From assembly GCA_031761405.1 (NCBI GenBank), contig JASEVX010000007.1:28484859-28548858 (forward strand): a DNA stretch of 64,000 bases. Direction: 5' to 3'. Shown here in pieces: positions 10,960 to 21,289 of the stretch. Origin of the DNA: Serripes groenlandicus. Its lineage: Eukaryota; Mollusca; Bivalvia; Cardiida; Cardiidae. How positions within the stretch are numbered: the stretch's first letter is position 1; each line of letters starts with the position of its first letter. Under the pieces are notes generated by a model. That model worked only from the letters and a program-made list of their open reading frames with translations. It was not told the origin of the DNA and did not search any database. A program made the position numbers and the translations under genes.

Positions 10960-11371
10960 CAGGGACGTAGATAAGAGTGATAAGCATCTCCACCTGTACA
11001 CCTGTTATCTGGTTAAAATATCACATGGAGAAATAAAATTGTCCAAATTTTCACATTTTGTAGCAATTTCTTTGTATTTTGAAAATTGACTGGTTTAAAA
11101 GACACAGGTATTGCGATTTCTGAATTTTATTAATTTTGGTCCAAAAATTAATAGACAGACATAATTCATAAGGATCAAATATTATCAAAACATTCAGTGT
11201 ATTAAAATATTTTTATCTATTGCAATAGAAGAATGTTTAAACTTCCGGAAAATATCTTTGTTATTTTCATATCTTCAACAGTTTTTTGAGTTTTACTTGC
11301 TACAACTGTTGGGACAGGTGATATTTTAGTATACAACTTGGTTACGTATCCCTCTTTAATCTACGTTCCTG
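10960..11371. mobile_element. 412-bp TIR element, CAGGGAC family, 7-bp target duplication
   Basis: Left end CAGGGACGTAGATAAGAG; right end, inverted, CAGGAACGTAGATTAAAGAG. Flanks repeat GTTTCGT directly (10953-10959 and 11372-11378). The terminal CAGGGAC and the GTTT target motif are shared with the much larger element that starts 189 bp downstream, so both were probably mobilised by the same unknown transposase. The exact duplication length is ambiguous by one or two bases. Confidence 0.65.
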
Positions 11372-11385
11372 GTTTCGTGCACATC

Positions 11386-11530
11386 CCGGAACAGTTCCAA
11401 TTGAGACACCCCACAGTATTTGGACAATTTCCAGCGTTTCCGCATGCTAACATTAAATTCCTTGTTTTTTTCATGATTTCCCTATATTTCCTGTTATTAC
11501 GAGTCCCCTGAAAATTTACAGCTGGCTGCA
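11386..11530 (-). mobile_element. Deleted relic of the CCCGGCTGTAGC element family
   Basis: Blocks GGAACAGTTCCA, CCCACAGTATTTGGACAATT, TTTCCGCATGCTAACATT and CCTTGTTTTTTTCATG match, in inverse orientation, the complete element at 62435-62771. Termini have decayed (CATCCCGG at the left, ACAGCTGG at the right) and the middle is partly deleted. Confidence 0.6.
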
Positions 11531-11678
11531 TGATGAAAAGACACAATTATGGGTTTATGCAGGGACACTATATTACAGGGATATGAAACGCGTGCGGTTT
11601 CATCAGCCTTATCAGTAATATGTTGGCCTCACTTCGTACAGGTATCGGCCATTTTGATTTACCCATTCCGATAGATAA

Positions 11679-12163
11679 CGACCTTCACTTGCGTATGATA
11701 ACGGTTACTTGCGTGTAAATACGGCTGTTTTCGTTGATTTTCTAGCGCTCTTTACAGTAACCAGGGACACAAAATATAGACTCCCAGCATATTTATTTCA
11801 TATATACCTGCCACGATTCTTCGAATTCTTTAAAAAGTTCCAAGCGAAGTAAAAAAAAATTGCTGTTTTAGGGGTTCATGACACTGCGTGTACCTCCCTG
11901 ATATTTGAGAACGTCGAAAGAGAGATATTTACTAATGGGTTAAAAAAGCTGTCCAAATATGACCTTATAATTATCATATTAAAAGATAAATTTAGAGGTC
12001 TGCTTTGATATTCTCCGTCCTTTTGTTTTTTAAATGATTTCAATGCAAGCTGGTGATAATTAGACCTTCACTTGCGTATGATAACGGTAACTTGCGTGCA
12101 AATACGGCTGTTTTCGTTGATTTGCTAGCGCTCTTTACAGTAACCAGGGACACAAAATATAGA
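11679..12163 (+). repeat. Direct duplication of about 104 bp ending in CAGGGACAC
   Basis: The segment starting CCTTCACTTGCGTATGATAA and ending CCAGGGACACAAAATATAG lies at 11680-11782 and again at 12063-12163 with few differences. It carries an internal copy of the terminal motif CAGGGACAC, so it may be a duplicated subterminal region or the remains of nested insertions. Confidence 0.7.
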
Positions 12164-12387
12164 CAAAAGATTCAAATTTGTGTAAAATAATTTATTCTTT
12201 ATCAAGAAGTCTTAGTCAAGTGGTATTTTAATCTTTTCAAAATAAAAACAATAACTGGTTATTACAATACATTATTTTTTTATTAAAAAATCGTTTGATG
12301 GAAAAACAGATTGTTATTGAAAACATGAGATTATCTCTTGATTGAGGTGGCCCAAAACAATAAAATATATGCAATTCTAAAGGGGAG

Positions 12388-13236
12388 ACACTCAAAATCC
12401 CCTCAGTCAAAATCCCCTCACCCTGAAAATGATAGGGTAGTCAAAATCCCCTCGACCAAAATGTTAGGGTAGTCAAAATCCCCTCGACCGAAATGATAGG
12501 GTAGTCAAAATCCCCTCGATGGGATTAGCATGGTAATCATAACGTTTGACATTAGGAGCCATCCAAGGTGTCTAAGGCTAACATAACATTGCACTAAAAA
12601 GACAAATAACATAGTAAGTAATTTAAATCATTTTAACGTTTCTAGGACATATTATATTTTCACAGTTTAACTAACCACTTTCTACCATATTTAGACGCTC
12701 ATGTTTTTATCTTATTCTTATAAGTTGTCCAATGACGGACAAAAATTCCTGAAGGGACTTATAGTTGTGACAAACAGGATTAAAGCAAATATCACCTCAA
12801 TTCATTTATAACATGTGACTGAATTATCACCAATCATTTGGGTTTTGTTTAATCTTCATTTTGAATCAGTACGGTTTTGTCTACTCTGCATTTTCAAAGA
12901 AGCATTTTGTCTACTCTACATTTTTAGTCATATGGGTTTGGATACCCTGCATTTTCAATCATATTGGTTTTGAATACTATCGATGCATTTTCAACGAGTA
13001 GTTTTGACTGTAAACGGAAATGATGTACTATATTTAAATTTGCATTTAGCTTTACAAGAAAATATATGATCTTAGATTGAGCAGATTATGAATACCCATC
13101 GAGGGGATTTTGACTACCCTATCATTTTGGTCGAGGGGATTTTGACTACCCTATCATTTTGGTTGAGGGGATTTTGACTACTATGCCATTTTCAGAGTGA
13201 GGGGATTTTGACTGAGGGGATTTTGACATACACTCA
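12388..13236. mobile_element. Foldback element with tandemly repeated inverted arms
   Basis: The left arm (about 12392-12522) has units of TCAAAATCCCCTCGACC plus AAAATGTTAGGGTAG; the right arm (about 13095-13229) has the same units inverted. Each arm holds three to four units of about 30-40 bp. The arms flank a 560-bp AT-rich middle without coding potential. ACACTCA occurs at 12388-12394 and 13230-13236, a plausible 7-bp target duplication. Architecture matches foldback elements whose inverted repeats contain internal tandem arrays. It lies inside the 3.9-kb element. Confidence 0.7.
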
Positions 13237-13426
13237 TTCTAAAGAGGTCTATAATATCACACTGACCAGATGGCAGGGTGACTTATGTTATGTAACATTA
13301 TGCAATCATTTCCTGTCGTGTTCCTGTCGTGTTCCATATGTGTTGGTTACATACTAATTAATTGGTTTTATAACCCTTTCATTGTTCATACAGGGAAATG
13401 GGCTAATTGGTAATTAAACTCTTATT

Positions 13427-13767
13427 AATAACCCTTCTCGACATTCAAACATCTGCAGCAGACAAATTCGAATTCATACTTGGCCATTCATTTTGCAAAT
13501 ATATCTAAGATTGTAAATGTAATTATGATTTAATAAAAAAGGGCAAACCATTTTTTTAAAGGAAAAAAAATGCTCAAGAATCTTGACACAATCATTTTTG
13601 GATGCAGCACACGACTTTTGAAAACAGTACAACAAAAGGAGAAATTGTTCATAATGGCTCCTTTTGTCACAATGTTTTTAACTTTATTCAACACTTGTTC
13701 TTTGATATTTTGTCTATGATGTTCTAGGTCGTCTACTGCAGATTTGTTTTATGTGAGAAAGGGTTAA
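13427..13767 (+). mobile_element. TTAA MITE with an internal insertion, nested in the 3.9-kb element
   Basis: Left end AATAACCCTTCTCGACATTC with ATCTGCAGCAGACAAATTCG; right end CTGCAGATTTGTTTTATGTG then GAGAAAGGGTTAA (TTAA 13764-13767). About 100 extra bases around 13490-13600 separate two left-end-like segments, so two old copies may be superimposed. Confidence 0.65.
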
Positions 13768-14120
13768 CTTTCACTTTCATTCATATACCAATATTTTAAT
13801 ACATGTTACGTATATACATTCATTCATGTACATGTACCAATGTTTTAATATTATACTGTATATCATATAATTATTGATTTCCTAGCTTTCTTTGCTAAAG
13901 GAGTGCATTTGTTTTTCGTTTTCTTTGGCCTCCTGCCAATTCGTCCCCTTCTGCTGCCATGAAGTTTGCCCATTCTGAAATAAATTAACATTGAATAATG
14001 ATTATACACTTTGCCTTCGTTGTTAAAACAGGGATATATTTCATTGATTAAAAACCTTATATCATGAATTAATTGTTGGAAAGTTACACACAAATCTAGG
14101 TACCCATAATTTTCATTAAT
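13768..14120. other. Unassigned interior of the 3.9-kb element
   Basis: No conserved domain recognised. A 76-residue minus-strand frame (13863-14093) ends in a basic stretch but shows no family motif and is not called. Confidence 0.3.
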
Positions 14121-15180
14121 TGGTCGCCCTTTGTTAAAATTTATCCGCGTTTTTCTCAGTTTTTCTCAAACAATTCTAGGTGAATCTCGGCATACAACAG
14201 GTTTGTGAAAATAATTTAAACCAACATTGATCATTCAACATTATCAATCTGACCTTTAAATGTATATATATTGGCAATATAGAACCGCAAATAATGTTTT
14301 GTATAAACCCGATTCGTTATTTTTCTTAATGTCCGCCATTTTTTTAAAATTTCATCGCATTTTTTCTCAGACAATATTATATTCTCCATTGAATACATAC
14401 AGGTTTGTAAAATAATTTAAACCAAGATTGATCATTTAACATTTACAATCTGACCTTTGAATGTGTTTATAACAGCAATATTTAACAGTAATTGATGTTT
14501 TGCATAGCCCCTATTTGTTATTTTGACAAAATGGCCGTCATCTTTTTTAAAATTCATCGCATTTTTTCACAAGTTTTCACAAACAATTCTAGAAAATTTC
14601 CGGCAAACATCAGCTATATTAAAATAATAGGGACACAGTTTGGCCAATGATCTTTTATAATATAACATTGAAATGTGTTTATAACGGCAATATAGAACAC
14701 ATGGCGGTCCCCCGCATAGCCTATATTCTTCGTTTTGACTTTATTGACCACAATTTTGTTAAATTTCATCGCATTTTTTATCATTTTTTCTCTGACAATA
14801 TTAGATTTTCATTGCATACAACAGATTTGTAAAAATAATTTAAACCAAGATTGATCATTTAACTTTTACAATCTGACCTTTCAATGTATTTACAAAGGCC
14901 ACATTGAACAGTAAATGGTGTTTTGCATAGCCCCGATTCGTTATTTTGACAAAATGGTCGTCATCTTTTTTAAAATTCATCGCATTTTTTCACAAGTTTT
15001 CACAAACAATTCTAGAAAATTTCCGGCAAACATCAGCTATATTAAAATAATAGGGACACAGTTTGGCCAATGATCTTTTATAATATAACATTGAAATGTG
15101 TTTATAACGGCAATATAGAACACATAGCGGTCCCCCACATAGCCTATATTCTTCGTTTTGAATTTTTTGACCACAATTTT
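14120..15180 (+). repeat. Tandem repeats of about 210 bp, grouped as 423-bp dimers
   Basis: Phrases such as TTTTCTCAGTTTTTCTCAAA, AACCAAGATTGATCATTTAAC and TTCATCGCATTTTTTC recur about every 200-230 bases. TTGACAAAATGG at 14523 and 14946 fixes a near-identical higher-order repeat of 423 bp. Each dimer includes AATAGGGACACAG, a degenerate copy of the host element terminus. Confidence 0.75.
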
Positions 15181-15486
15181 GTGGAAAATATCGACTTCAA
15201 AAACTCGTTGCAATAACTATCATTTTTTGTTTAAATACAAGCTCAAAATTAACGTAAATGTAAGAAAAAAAGATAGAAATTATGTTATGTACTTACATTC
15301 TCGGTTATTCCCTTTTAAACTTATTAATTTTAATAAAACATCCGTCTATCTACATCGATAGCCATCGCGGAAATGAATGTACGAAGTGGATAATGACCAG
15401 AGCGGCTAATGACCGCTTTTCTTACAGCGAGGCGAAGATAACGGAGCTTATCGATTCGCTTCATATCCCTGTATATAGTGTCCCTG

Positions 15487-15977
15487 GTTTATGCGATAAA
15501 TTAACTGGATTAAAATAAAAATGCAGCGATATTTGATTAAACTGTTGATAGACTATCACAATTACAGATTGGAATAAAGGAAAGAGTTTTTGGGTTACTA
15601 AGGTGATTAATCTTATAATAAGGCAGAATTCAATTCCAGAAATATGGTATGGCAGTCTATAAACCTGTCTGATATATCAATACAAAAGTAATATGGACAG
15701 ATGTTTTGAATCTTTCAAAATCCTTGTGTGTTTTCTGCATTAGAAACATTTTATACAGGAGATGGAATACCCAAAGCTGATATCGAAGCATGATATTCTC
15801 ATATGGATTTAAGTAGAACTAATCCATCATTTTAGTCTCATTAAGTTTTAATTGCGAAAAAGGGGGATATGTATGTATTAAACAGAGCATCTGCTGACTT
15901 TTTATAAATTGATGATTATGAGTAGAGTAACTATAAATCAATTGCTTTGTTTTTTCAATGATAACAAAAGCAGTTTT
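15487..15977. other. Unassigned intergenic DNA
   Basis: AT-rich; no gene or repeat structure recognised. Confidence 0.3.
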
Positions 15978-16181
15978 GGTTCCCTTTCACACATACACAA
16001 AATCTGCAGCAGATGACTTTGAAAGGATCTTGGCAAAAAAATAGGTAATACATGTATGACTGTAAATGAAAGTATAATAATTATTTATATTGAATAGAGT
16101 TGAAAACATTGTGGCAAAAGGTTTTCAAAAGACGTCTGCTGTGTATGCGTCAGGAAGTGTCTGTATGTGGGAAAGGGTTAA
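15978..16181 (-). mobile_element. TTAA palindromic MITE with central deletion
   Basis: Left CCCTTTCACACATACACAAA and ATCTGCAGCAGATGACTTTG; right GCGTCAGGAAGTGTCTGTAT then GTGGGAAAGGGTTAA. The internal hairpin is missing: GGCAAAAGG runs straight into TTTTCAAAAG. Confidence 0.75.
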
Positions 16182-17049
16182 GTTCATAATCCTTTTTGCT
16201 CATGCAACAAATCTACAGCTAAAGACTTGGAACACATTGATGCATCTAGGCAAAACTGGTTCAATGTCTACAAATGAAAGAAAACTTATTGAACAAAGTT
16301 GTCAAACCTTACATGCTAATGGTACTATGACTGTGGGAATGGGATGAATCTCATGCTGAAGCAATTTAAGAGAAAAACAAATATGTATACATCACTATGT
16401 TGTCTTGGTCATCAGTGTAAAGGATGAATCAACAGCCACATAGTAAATTGAAGCAGTACAGCTTTACCGATGAAGCAGTCATTATTGGGGTAAACTGTAC
16501 AATAGTGTTAACCCAAACATGTCTTGAGACAGGTGACTACTAGACTGAAAATAGTGTCCCATAGTATTTAAATAGTAATAGTGTAATGGGTGAATGACAA
16601 AACTGGAAGTTCAATATGACAGCTGTATTTACGTTTTGATATCACTGACAAAGGATTTTTGTGCAGTTTTTTTGCTTCTTCTTCTAAGTGCTATCTGGAT
16701 GTAAATTTGTTTTTATCTTCACATGATGGATGTTTTTCTGGTTTGGGAAATAATTTGTTAAAATTTATGAAATGGATGATATGATGATATAAATATTGGA
16801 ATTATGAGTTAAGATCCATGTACAAATTAGTCTTGCAATGCCTTTGCAGCAGAATTATTGAAAATATTGTGATAAAGGAAGCCATTACTTAATGTTGCTT
16901 AATTCTGTGCAATTTAAGGTACCTAATATAATTAACTATTTTTTAGATACAACAAGATTGAAGCAGATGACAACTTTCAACAAATCAAGGCAAAACATTG
17001 AAATCTTCTGTAAAAACAAACCTTTAAATCATTGATAAATAGAGGATAT
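16182..17049. other. Unassigned DNA with MITE remnants
   Basis: Weak family blocks at 16200-16345 (GCAACAAATCTACAGCTAAA ... GGGAATGGGATGAA) and 16838-17030 (TTTGCAGCAGAATTATTGAA, GAAGCAGATGACAACTTTCA). No gene recognised. Confidence 0.35.
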
Positions 17050-17400
17050 TTGTTTGTTTTGAGTGGATATGGAATATATCTCATCGAGACGTGATACAAT
17101 TGAATATTTTCACGAGCGCGTAGCGCGAGTGAAAATGTTTAAATTGTATCACTTCGAGTTGAAATATATTCCATATACACTCAAAACAAACAAATTTTCT
17201 TTTTATTTAATGACAAATTGATGAAAAACAAATAATATACCCATTATGTATTTCTTTATATATAACTTGTGTAGTATAACATGACCGAATACTAGGAAAA
17301 TGACGTCACGTCAGCGGTTTGACGTCATAATGTTAGTCTCTTTGACGTCATTTATTCATATTCCACAGTGTGGAATAAGGATTTTATATTTCACTCTGAT
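17050..17400. mobile_element. Palindrome-headed element with TGACGTCA sites, copy 1
   Basis: An imperfect palindrome (17050-17200) has arms TTGTTTGTTTTGAGTG...CACTCAAAACAAACAA around a GCGCGTAGCGCG-like centre. It is followed by AT-rich spacer, then ACTAGGAAAATGACGTCACG and two more TGACGTCA sites (17301-17308, 17320-17327, 17343-17350), and a right end with TATTCCACAGTGTGGAATA that resembles an inverted half of the palindrome arm. The TGACGTCA core with AGCGGTTTGACGTCATAA is nearly identical to that at 35939-35970. The termini are not defined exactly. Confidence 0.5.
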
Positions 17401-17424
17401 AAACAGCAAATTCATTGGTTGTCA

Positions 17425-17567
17425 TATAATAAAAATTGAAAACATTAAGGAAAAAGGAGAAATTGCTTGTTTTGAGAAATTTATATATTTTTTTGTCACT
17501 TTATTTTCAAAAATGCCCGATGCATCTCAGGCGTCAGAAAATGTCTGTATGTGCGAAAGGGTTAAAG
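17425..17567 (-). mobile_element. TTAA palindromic MITE, left-truncated
   Basis: Starts within the family at AAAATTGAAAACATTAAGG, includes GGAGAAATTGCTTG and ends GGCGTCAGAAAATGTCTGTA, GTGCGAAAGGGTTAA. The missing left end coincides with the boundary of the palindrome-headed element. Confidence 0.7.
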
Positions 17568-17757
17568 TAGTTGACTTTACATAAATACTAGGAAATTGTA
17601 ATTAAAATAAAATTGCTGATGAAACCATACTGTTCTATTGATTATAAATGTCGCCATTTTGATTAGAATGAGATGCAATTTCCTGTTACCTAAAATAATT
17701 TGTAATTGCTATGGATTTTTCTCCGAGAAATGATAGATAGTTAGACATATAGTACCA

Positions 17758-17908
17758 TGGCTGAGCAATTTCTCCCTTTGCCACAATGTTTTCAACTCAT
17801 TTCAATTACTAAACTTTCATTTTACAGAGATTTCCATATTCTTTTTAGATGCTATAATTAAAGTCGTCTGCTGCAGATGAATTATATGTTGGTTAGAGTT
17901 TAGTCTTC
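17758..17908 (+). mobile_element. TTAA palindromic MITE, right half
   Basis: TGAGCAATTTCTCCCTTTGC, CACAATGTTTTCAACTC and AAAGTCGTCTGCTGCAGATG are clear; the right end is decayed (GTTGGTTAGAGTTTA). Confidence 0.65.
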
Positions 17909-17964
17909 AGTTTTGAAAACTTGGAACTGCCAAAAAATAATGTAAATATCTGTTAACTTTTGAT

Positions 17965-18071
17965 AGAATATTTTTAAAACAGAGTTGAAAACAATAGAGA
18001 GAAAAGGACAACTTACTCATTTTCTCAAAATGTTTTTCAAAGTCAGCTGTTACATCAGGGAAACACTTTAA
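17965..18071 (-). mobile_element. TTAA palindromic MITE, strongly degraded
   Basis: AGAGTTGAAAACAATAGAG, GAAAAGGACAACTTACTC and TTTTTCAAAGTCAGCTGTT are recognisable; it ends CAGGGAAACACTTTAA and shares that TTAA with the next copy. Confidence 0.5.
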
Positions 18072-18298
18072 CCCTTTCCCTCATATAAACGCTTTCGGAC
18101 GCCTCTGCAGCAGACAGCTTTTTGAAAACATTGTGACAAAAGAAGAAATTGCACAAAATGTGCAATTTCTCCTTTTTCCACCATGTTTTCCACTTTTTGT
18201 CATAGGTTATCCATTCAATTATGGAGATTTTCTATGTTTTGACAAAAAACATTCAAAGTCGTCTGCTGCAGAATTGCCGTATGGGGGGAAAGGGTTAA
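18068..18298 (+). mobile_element. TTAA palindromic MITE, intact copy
   Basis: TTAA at 18068-18071 and 18295-18298; ends CCCTTTCCCTCATATAAACG and GTATGGGGGGAAAGGG. The hairpin GAAATTGCACAAAATGTGCAATTTC is perfect. Very close to the copies at 18552 and 20747, indicating a young subfamily. Confidence 0.85.
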
Positions 18299-18480
18299 AG
18301 ATGGCAGTAATGGCTCCTCAATGGAGCTCAGGGTTGTGGGGTTAGTATGCAACAACTGACTGACTGGTGTACTAAATGGACAAGTAGTACTGGTAATTAA
18401 CTTAACCGGGAAACACCATGATATAACCGAAAAATTGTTGAAAGCTGAGTTAAACACCAAACAATCAACAATACATCAGG
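18299..18480 (+). repeat. SINE-like body, 5' head missing
   Basis: GGCAGTAATGGCTCC, CTCAGGGTTGTGGGGTTAG, ACTGACTGACTGGTGTACTA and ACTGGTAATTAACTTAACCG match the SINE bodies at 2839 (minus), 40450 and 51815. It starts directly at the MITE boundary, so the MITE probably inserted in it. Confidence 0.55.
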
Positions 18481-18551
18481 GGAAGGGTGAAAGGGGCAGC
18501 TGATCAATTGGGATACTGGTTTGTTGTTGATAAACAATAGGTTACCTAACA

Positions 18552-18781
18552 TTAACCCTTTCCCTCATATAGACACTTTCTGATGCCTCTGCAGCAGACA
18601 GCTTTTTGAAAACATAGTGACAAAAGAAGAAATTGCACAAAACGTGCAATTTCTCCTCTTGCCACAATGTTTTCCACTTTTTGTCATAGGTTATCCATTC
18701 AACTATGGAGATTTTCTATGTTATGACAAAATACGTTCAAAGTCGTCTGCTGCAGAATTGTCGTATGAGGGAAAGGGTTAA
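18552..18781 (+). mobile_element. TTAA palindromic MITE, type copy (222 bp plus TTAA duplication)
   Basis: This copy defines the family used throughout. TTAA (18552-18555, 18778-18781) encloses CCCTTTCCCTC...GAGGGAAAGGG. Order: left terminus with ATATAGACACTTTCTGATGC and CTCTGCAGCAGACAGCTTTT; GAAAACATAGTGACAAAAG; the hairpin GAAATTGCACAAAACGTGCAATTTC; TTGCCACAATGTTTTC; an AT-rich spacer; and TTCAAAGTCGTCTGCTGCAG leading to the right terminus. TTAA target choice with CCC-type ends is what piggyBac-like transposons produce; Kolobok also uses TTAA, so the assignment is probable, not certain. It encodes no protein. Confidence 0.9.
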
Positions 18782-18837
18782 CAGCTGTTATAATGATAAA
18801 GTAATGGGTCTGATAGTGTAACAGTCTGTAATAGTCT

Positions 18838-19074
18838 TCATCCCTTTTCCACATACAGAATCGTTTTACGACGCCACTGCAGCTGATGACTTTTTTGAAA
18901 ACATTGTGGCAAAAGCAGAAATTGCTCATGATGAGCAATTTCTCCCCTTGTCACAATGTTTTCAACTCTTAATATTCAACAATCATACTTGCATTTATAG
19001 AGATTTTTCATGTTTTTGTCTTGACGTATTCAAAGTCGAGTGCTGCAGATATGTTGTATGTGGGAAAGAGTTAT
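18838..19074 (+). mobile_element. TTAA palindromic MITE, older copy
   Basis: Ends degraded to ATCCCTTTTCCACATACAG and TATGTGGGAAAGAGTTAT. Hairpin GAAATTGCTCATGATGAGCAATTTC is perfect. Longer spacer than the 18552 subfamily. Confidence 0.8.
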
Positions 19075-19277
19075 AGTAGGAAAAGGAGATCTTTTTCTGT
19101 TTGAAAAGTGTGGCGACCACAGAATGGAATTTCTAAATCATACTACATTGTATTTGTAAACAGCTACATGTAAAAACCTAACTTTCCATGATAAATTGGT
19201 CTCAAATTCAGTGACAATTTGATAAAAGTATATTCATAAAGCAGTGTTATATATACACACAATCATTCAAGATCTTT

Positions 19278-19423
19278 AATTGCTAATAATGAGCAAATTC
19301 TCTTTTTGTCACAATATTTACGACTCTATTCAATAATTTAACTTTTATTCGATCTAATTTCACCTAGACAGAGATATTTGCAAATCAAGTCGTCTGCTGC
19401 AGATTTGCTGAATTTGGGATTAA
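19278..19423 (+). mobile_element. TTAA palindromic MITE, right half, abutting the next copy
   Basis: Begins AATTGCTAATAATGAGCAAA, continues TTTTTGTCACAATATTT and AAGTCGTCTGCTGCAGATTT, and ends TTTGGGATTAA at the TTAA shared with the copy starting 19420. Confidence 0.65.
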
Positions 19424-20356
19424 CCCTTTCCCTCATATAGACGCTTTCTGACGCCTCTGCAGCAGACAGCTTTTTGAAAACATGGTGACAAAAGAAGAAA
19501 TTGCTTAAAACGAGCAATTTCTCCTTTTGCCACAATGTTTTCCACGTTTAGTCATAGGTTGTCCATTCAATTATAGAGATTTTCTATTTTTAAGCTCTAC
19601 TGGCCAAAGGCCAGAAGGGCTTATGTCGTGGTGATTTGTCCGTCGTGCGCGCGTGCGTCCGTCCGTCCGTAAACAATTTCTTGTTAACACGATACAGTCT
19701 TCACTTTTGATTGTATCTCAACCAAACTTATACAGTAGTTAGATATCCATGAGAGCTCGGTTCCTTTCGAAGACCAGCCAGATCCGCCTATGCATGACTG
19801 GATTATGACCCTTGAAATGGTCAAAATTGCTATAAAAGAGCTTGTTAACAGTCTTCACTTTTGATTGTATCTCAACCAAACTTATACAGTAGTTAGATAT
19901 CCATGAGAGCTCGGTTCCTTTCGAAAACAAGCCAGATCAGCCCCATGCATGACTGAATTATGGCCCTTGAAATTGTCAAAATTGCTATAATAGGGCTTGT
20001 TAACATGATACAGTCCTTATTTTTTATTGTATCTCAATCAAACTTATACAGTAGTTAGATATCCATGAGAGTTTGGTTCATTTCTAAAAAACGGCCAGAT
20101 CTACCCATGCATGGCTGGATTATGGCCCTTGAAATTGTCAAAATTGCTTTAATACAGTTTGTGAAGACAATAGAGCTTGCATTTACTATCTGATCTTCAC
20201 CAAACTTAGATGGTATTTGAATATTGATGACATATTGGTTCCTTTTGAAACAAGCCAGATCAATCCCAGTAGAGCATAGGCCCTCATGGGTCTCTTGTTG
20301 ACAATATATGTTCAAAGTCGTCTGCTGCAGAATTGTCGTATGAGGGAAAGGGCTAA
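19420..20356 (+). mobile_element. TTAA palindromic MITE split by a Helentron-like element
   Basis: Left part 19420-19591 (CCCTTTCCCTCATATAGACG through ATTATAGAGATTTTCTATTT) and right part from about 20299 (GACAATATATGTTCAAAGTC to GAGGGAAAGGGCTAA) join to a normal 18552-type copy. The break lies in a T-run. The intact copy at 20747 shows the uninterrupted sequence at this point. Confidence 0.85.
19592..20299 (+). mobile_element. Helentron-like element (AAGCTC/TCTTGTT type) inserted in a MITE
   Basis: Starts AAGCTCTACTGGCCAAAGG with inverted CCAGAAGGGCTTATG, then a GTCCGTC/GCGTGCGTCC head (19638-19672). The core is about four units of roughly 155 bp beginning CTTGTTAACACGATACAGTC and carrying TTATACAGTAGTTAGATATC. 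It ends GGCCCTCATGGGTCTCTTGTT, where GCCC/GGGT can pair. Insertion is between T and T, as described for Helentrons. Non-coding. Confidence 0.75.
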
Positions 20357-20469
20357 AGGGATAAATCAGTTCACGAGGATCAGCAAGAACAGTTCAAATT
20401 CAATGGATATTTCAGTTATTTGTGATCATAATCCTTGCTGGCTAGCCATAATCATATGCAAAGGTGTTG

Positions 20470-20689
20470 TTAGCCCTTTCCCACATTCAGCAGACAACTT
20501 TAGGCAAAATTAGGGTAAATCTCTATAAAGGAAAGTATAAGTATTTAATTTTTTAAAAATTTTAAAACATTATGGCAAAAGGAGATATTGGTCGTATTGA
20601 GCAATTTCTCCTTGGTCACAATGTTGTTAAAAGTCATCTGATGCAGAGACCACATAAAGCATTTGTATATATGGGAATTAAAGGGTTAA
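20470..20689 (-). mobile_element. TTAA palindromic MITE, diverged copy
   Basis: Left TTAGCCCTTTCCCACATTCA, right ATATGGGAATTAAAGGGTTAA; internal GGAGATATTGGTCGTATTG, GAGCAATTTCTCC hairpin partly decayed. Confidence 0.7.
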
Positions 20690-20746
20690 TTTTGACAGAA
20701 AGGGGAATTATATATACCCAGGTACTGTACTCAGATGATACTAACT

Positions 20747-20976
20747 TTAACCCTTTCCCTCATATAGACGCTTTTTGACGCCTCTGCAGCAGACAGCTTT
20801 TTGAAAACATAGTGACAAAAGAAGAAATTGCACAAAACGTGCAATTTCTCCTTTTGCCACAATGTTTTTCACTTTTAGTCATAGGTTATCCATTCAATTA
20901 AAGAGATTTTCTATTTTTTGACAATATATTTTCAAAGTCGATCATCTGCTGCAGATTTGTCGTATGAGGGAAAGTG
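20747..20976 (+). mobile_element. TTAA palindromic MITE, right end decayed
   Basis: TTAA at 20747-20750 then CCCTTTCCCTCATATAGACG; hairpin GAAATTGCACAAAACGTGCAATTTC perfect; right end GTATGAGGGAAAGTGCAGC lacks the final GGGTTAA. A 4-base insertion (ATCA) interrupts AAAGTCG...TCTGCTGCAG. Confidence 0.85.
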
Positions 20977-21289
20977 CAGCCAGATTGCTGTAAAATTAGA
21001 TGTCACTATTAAAGGATGGCAGTGCAGAGGACACGGCAGTGCATGGATAAGAGTTATTATTCCAATCATATTCACAGTGCATTGAAGTCTAAGGAAATTT
21101 AAAACTGATAAATGGAGGAAGATGAGATATCATTATTGATTGATGACTGTGACAGGAAAAGCACAATCTACCCTTATAACTGTTGAATGAAATGGAACAA
21201 GAATATGTACATTCACTACATTGAGTTAGCAACCATGTTAGACTAACCTAAGATCAGTTAGTCGGCACAATCAATCGTTAATCCCACTC
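20977..21289. other. Unassigned intergenic DNA
   Basis: Nothing recognised. Confidence 0.3.

Larger units (their letters stand above)
11560..15486. mobile_element. 3.9-kb non-coding TIR element, CAGGGAC family, flanked by GTTTATG
   Basis: The left end CAGGGACACTATATTACAGG is repeated inverted at the right (rc begins CAGGGACACTATATACAGGG), about 27 bp in all. Flanks carry GTTTATG at 11553-11559 and 15487-15493; allowing one more base on each side the match is GGTTTATGC. No protein domain is visible. It contains a duplicated 104-bp segment, a foldback element, a TTAA MITE and a 423-bp direct repeat. Duplication length (7-9) and ends would fit an unassigned or MULE-like group better than TTAA, TA or Helitron classes, but no superfamily is assigned. 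Confidence 0.65.

Noticed and set aside
15158..15518. Open frames near the right end of the 3.9-kb element as a transposase remnant
   Set aside because: Short, domain-free and overlapping the inverted terminus; no DDE or zinc-finger motif.
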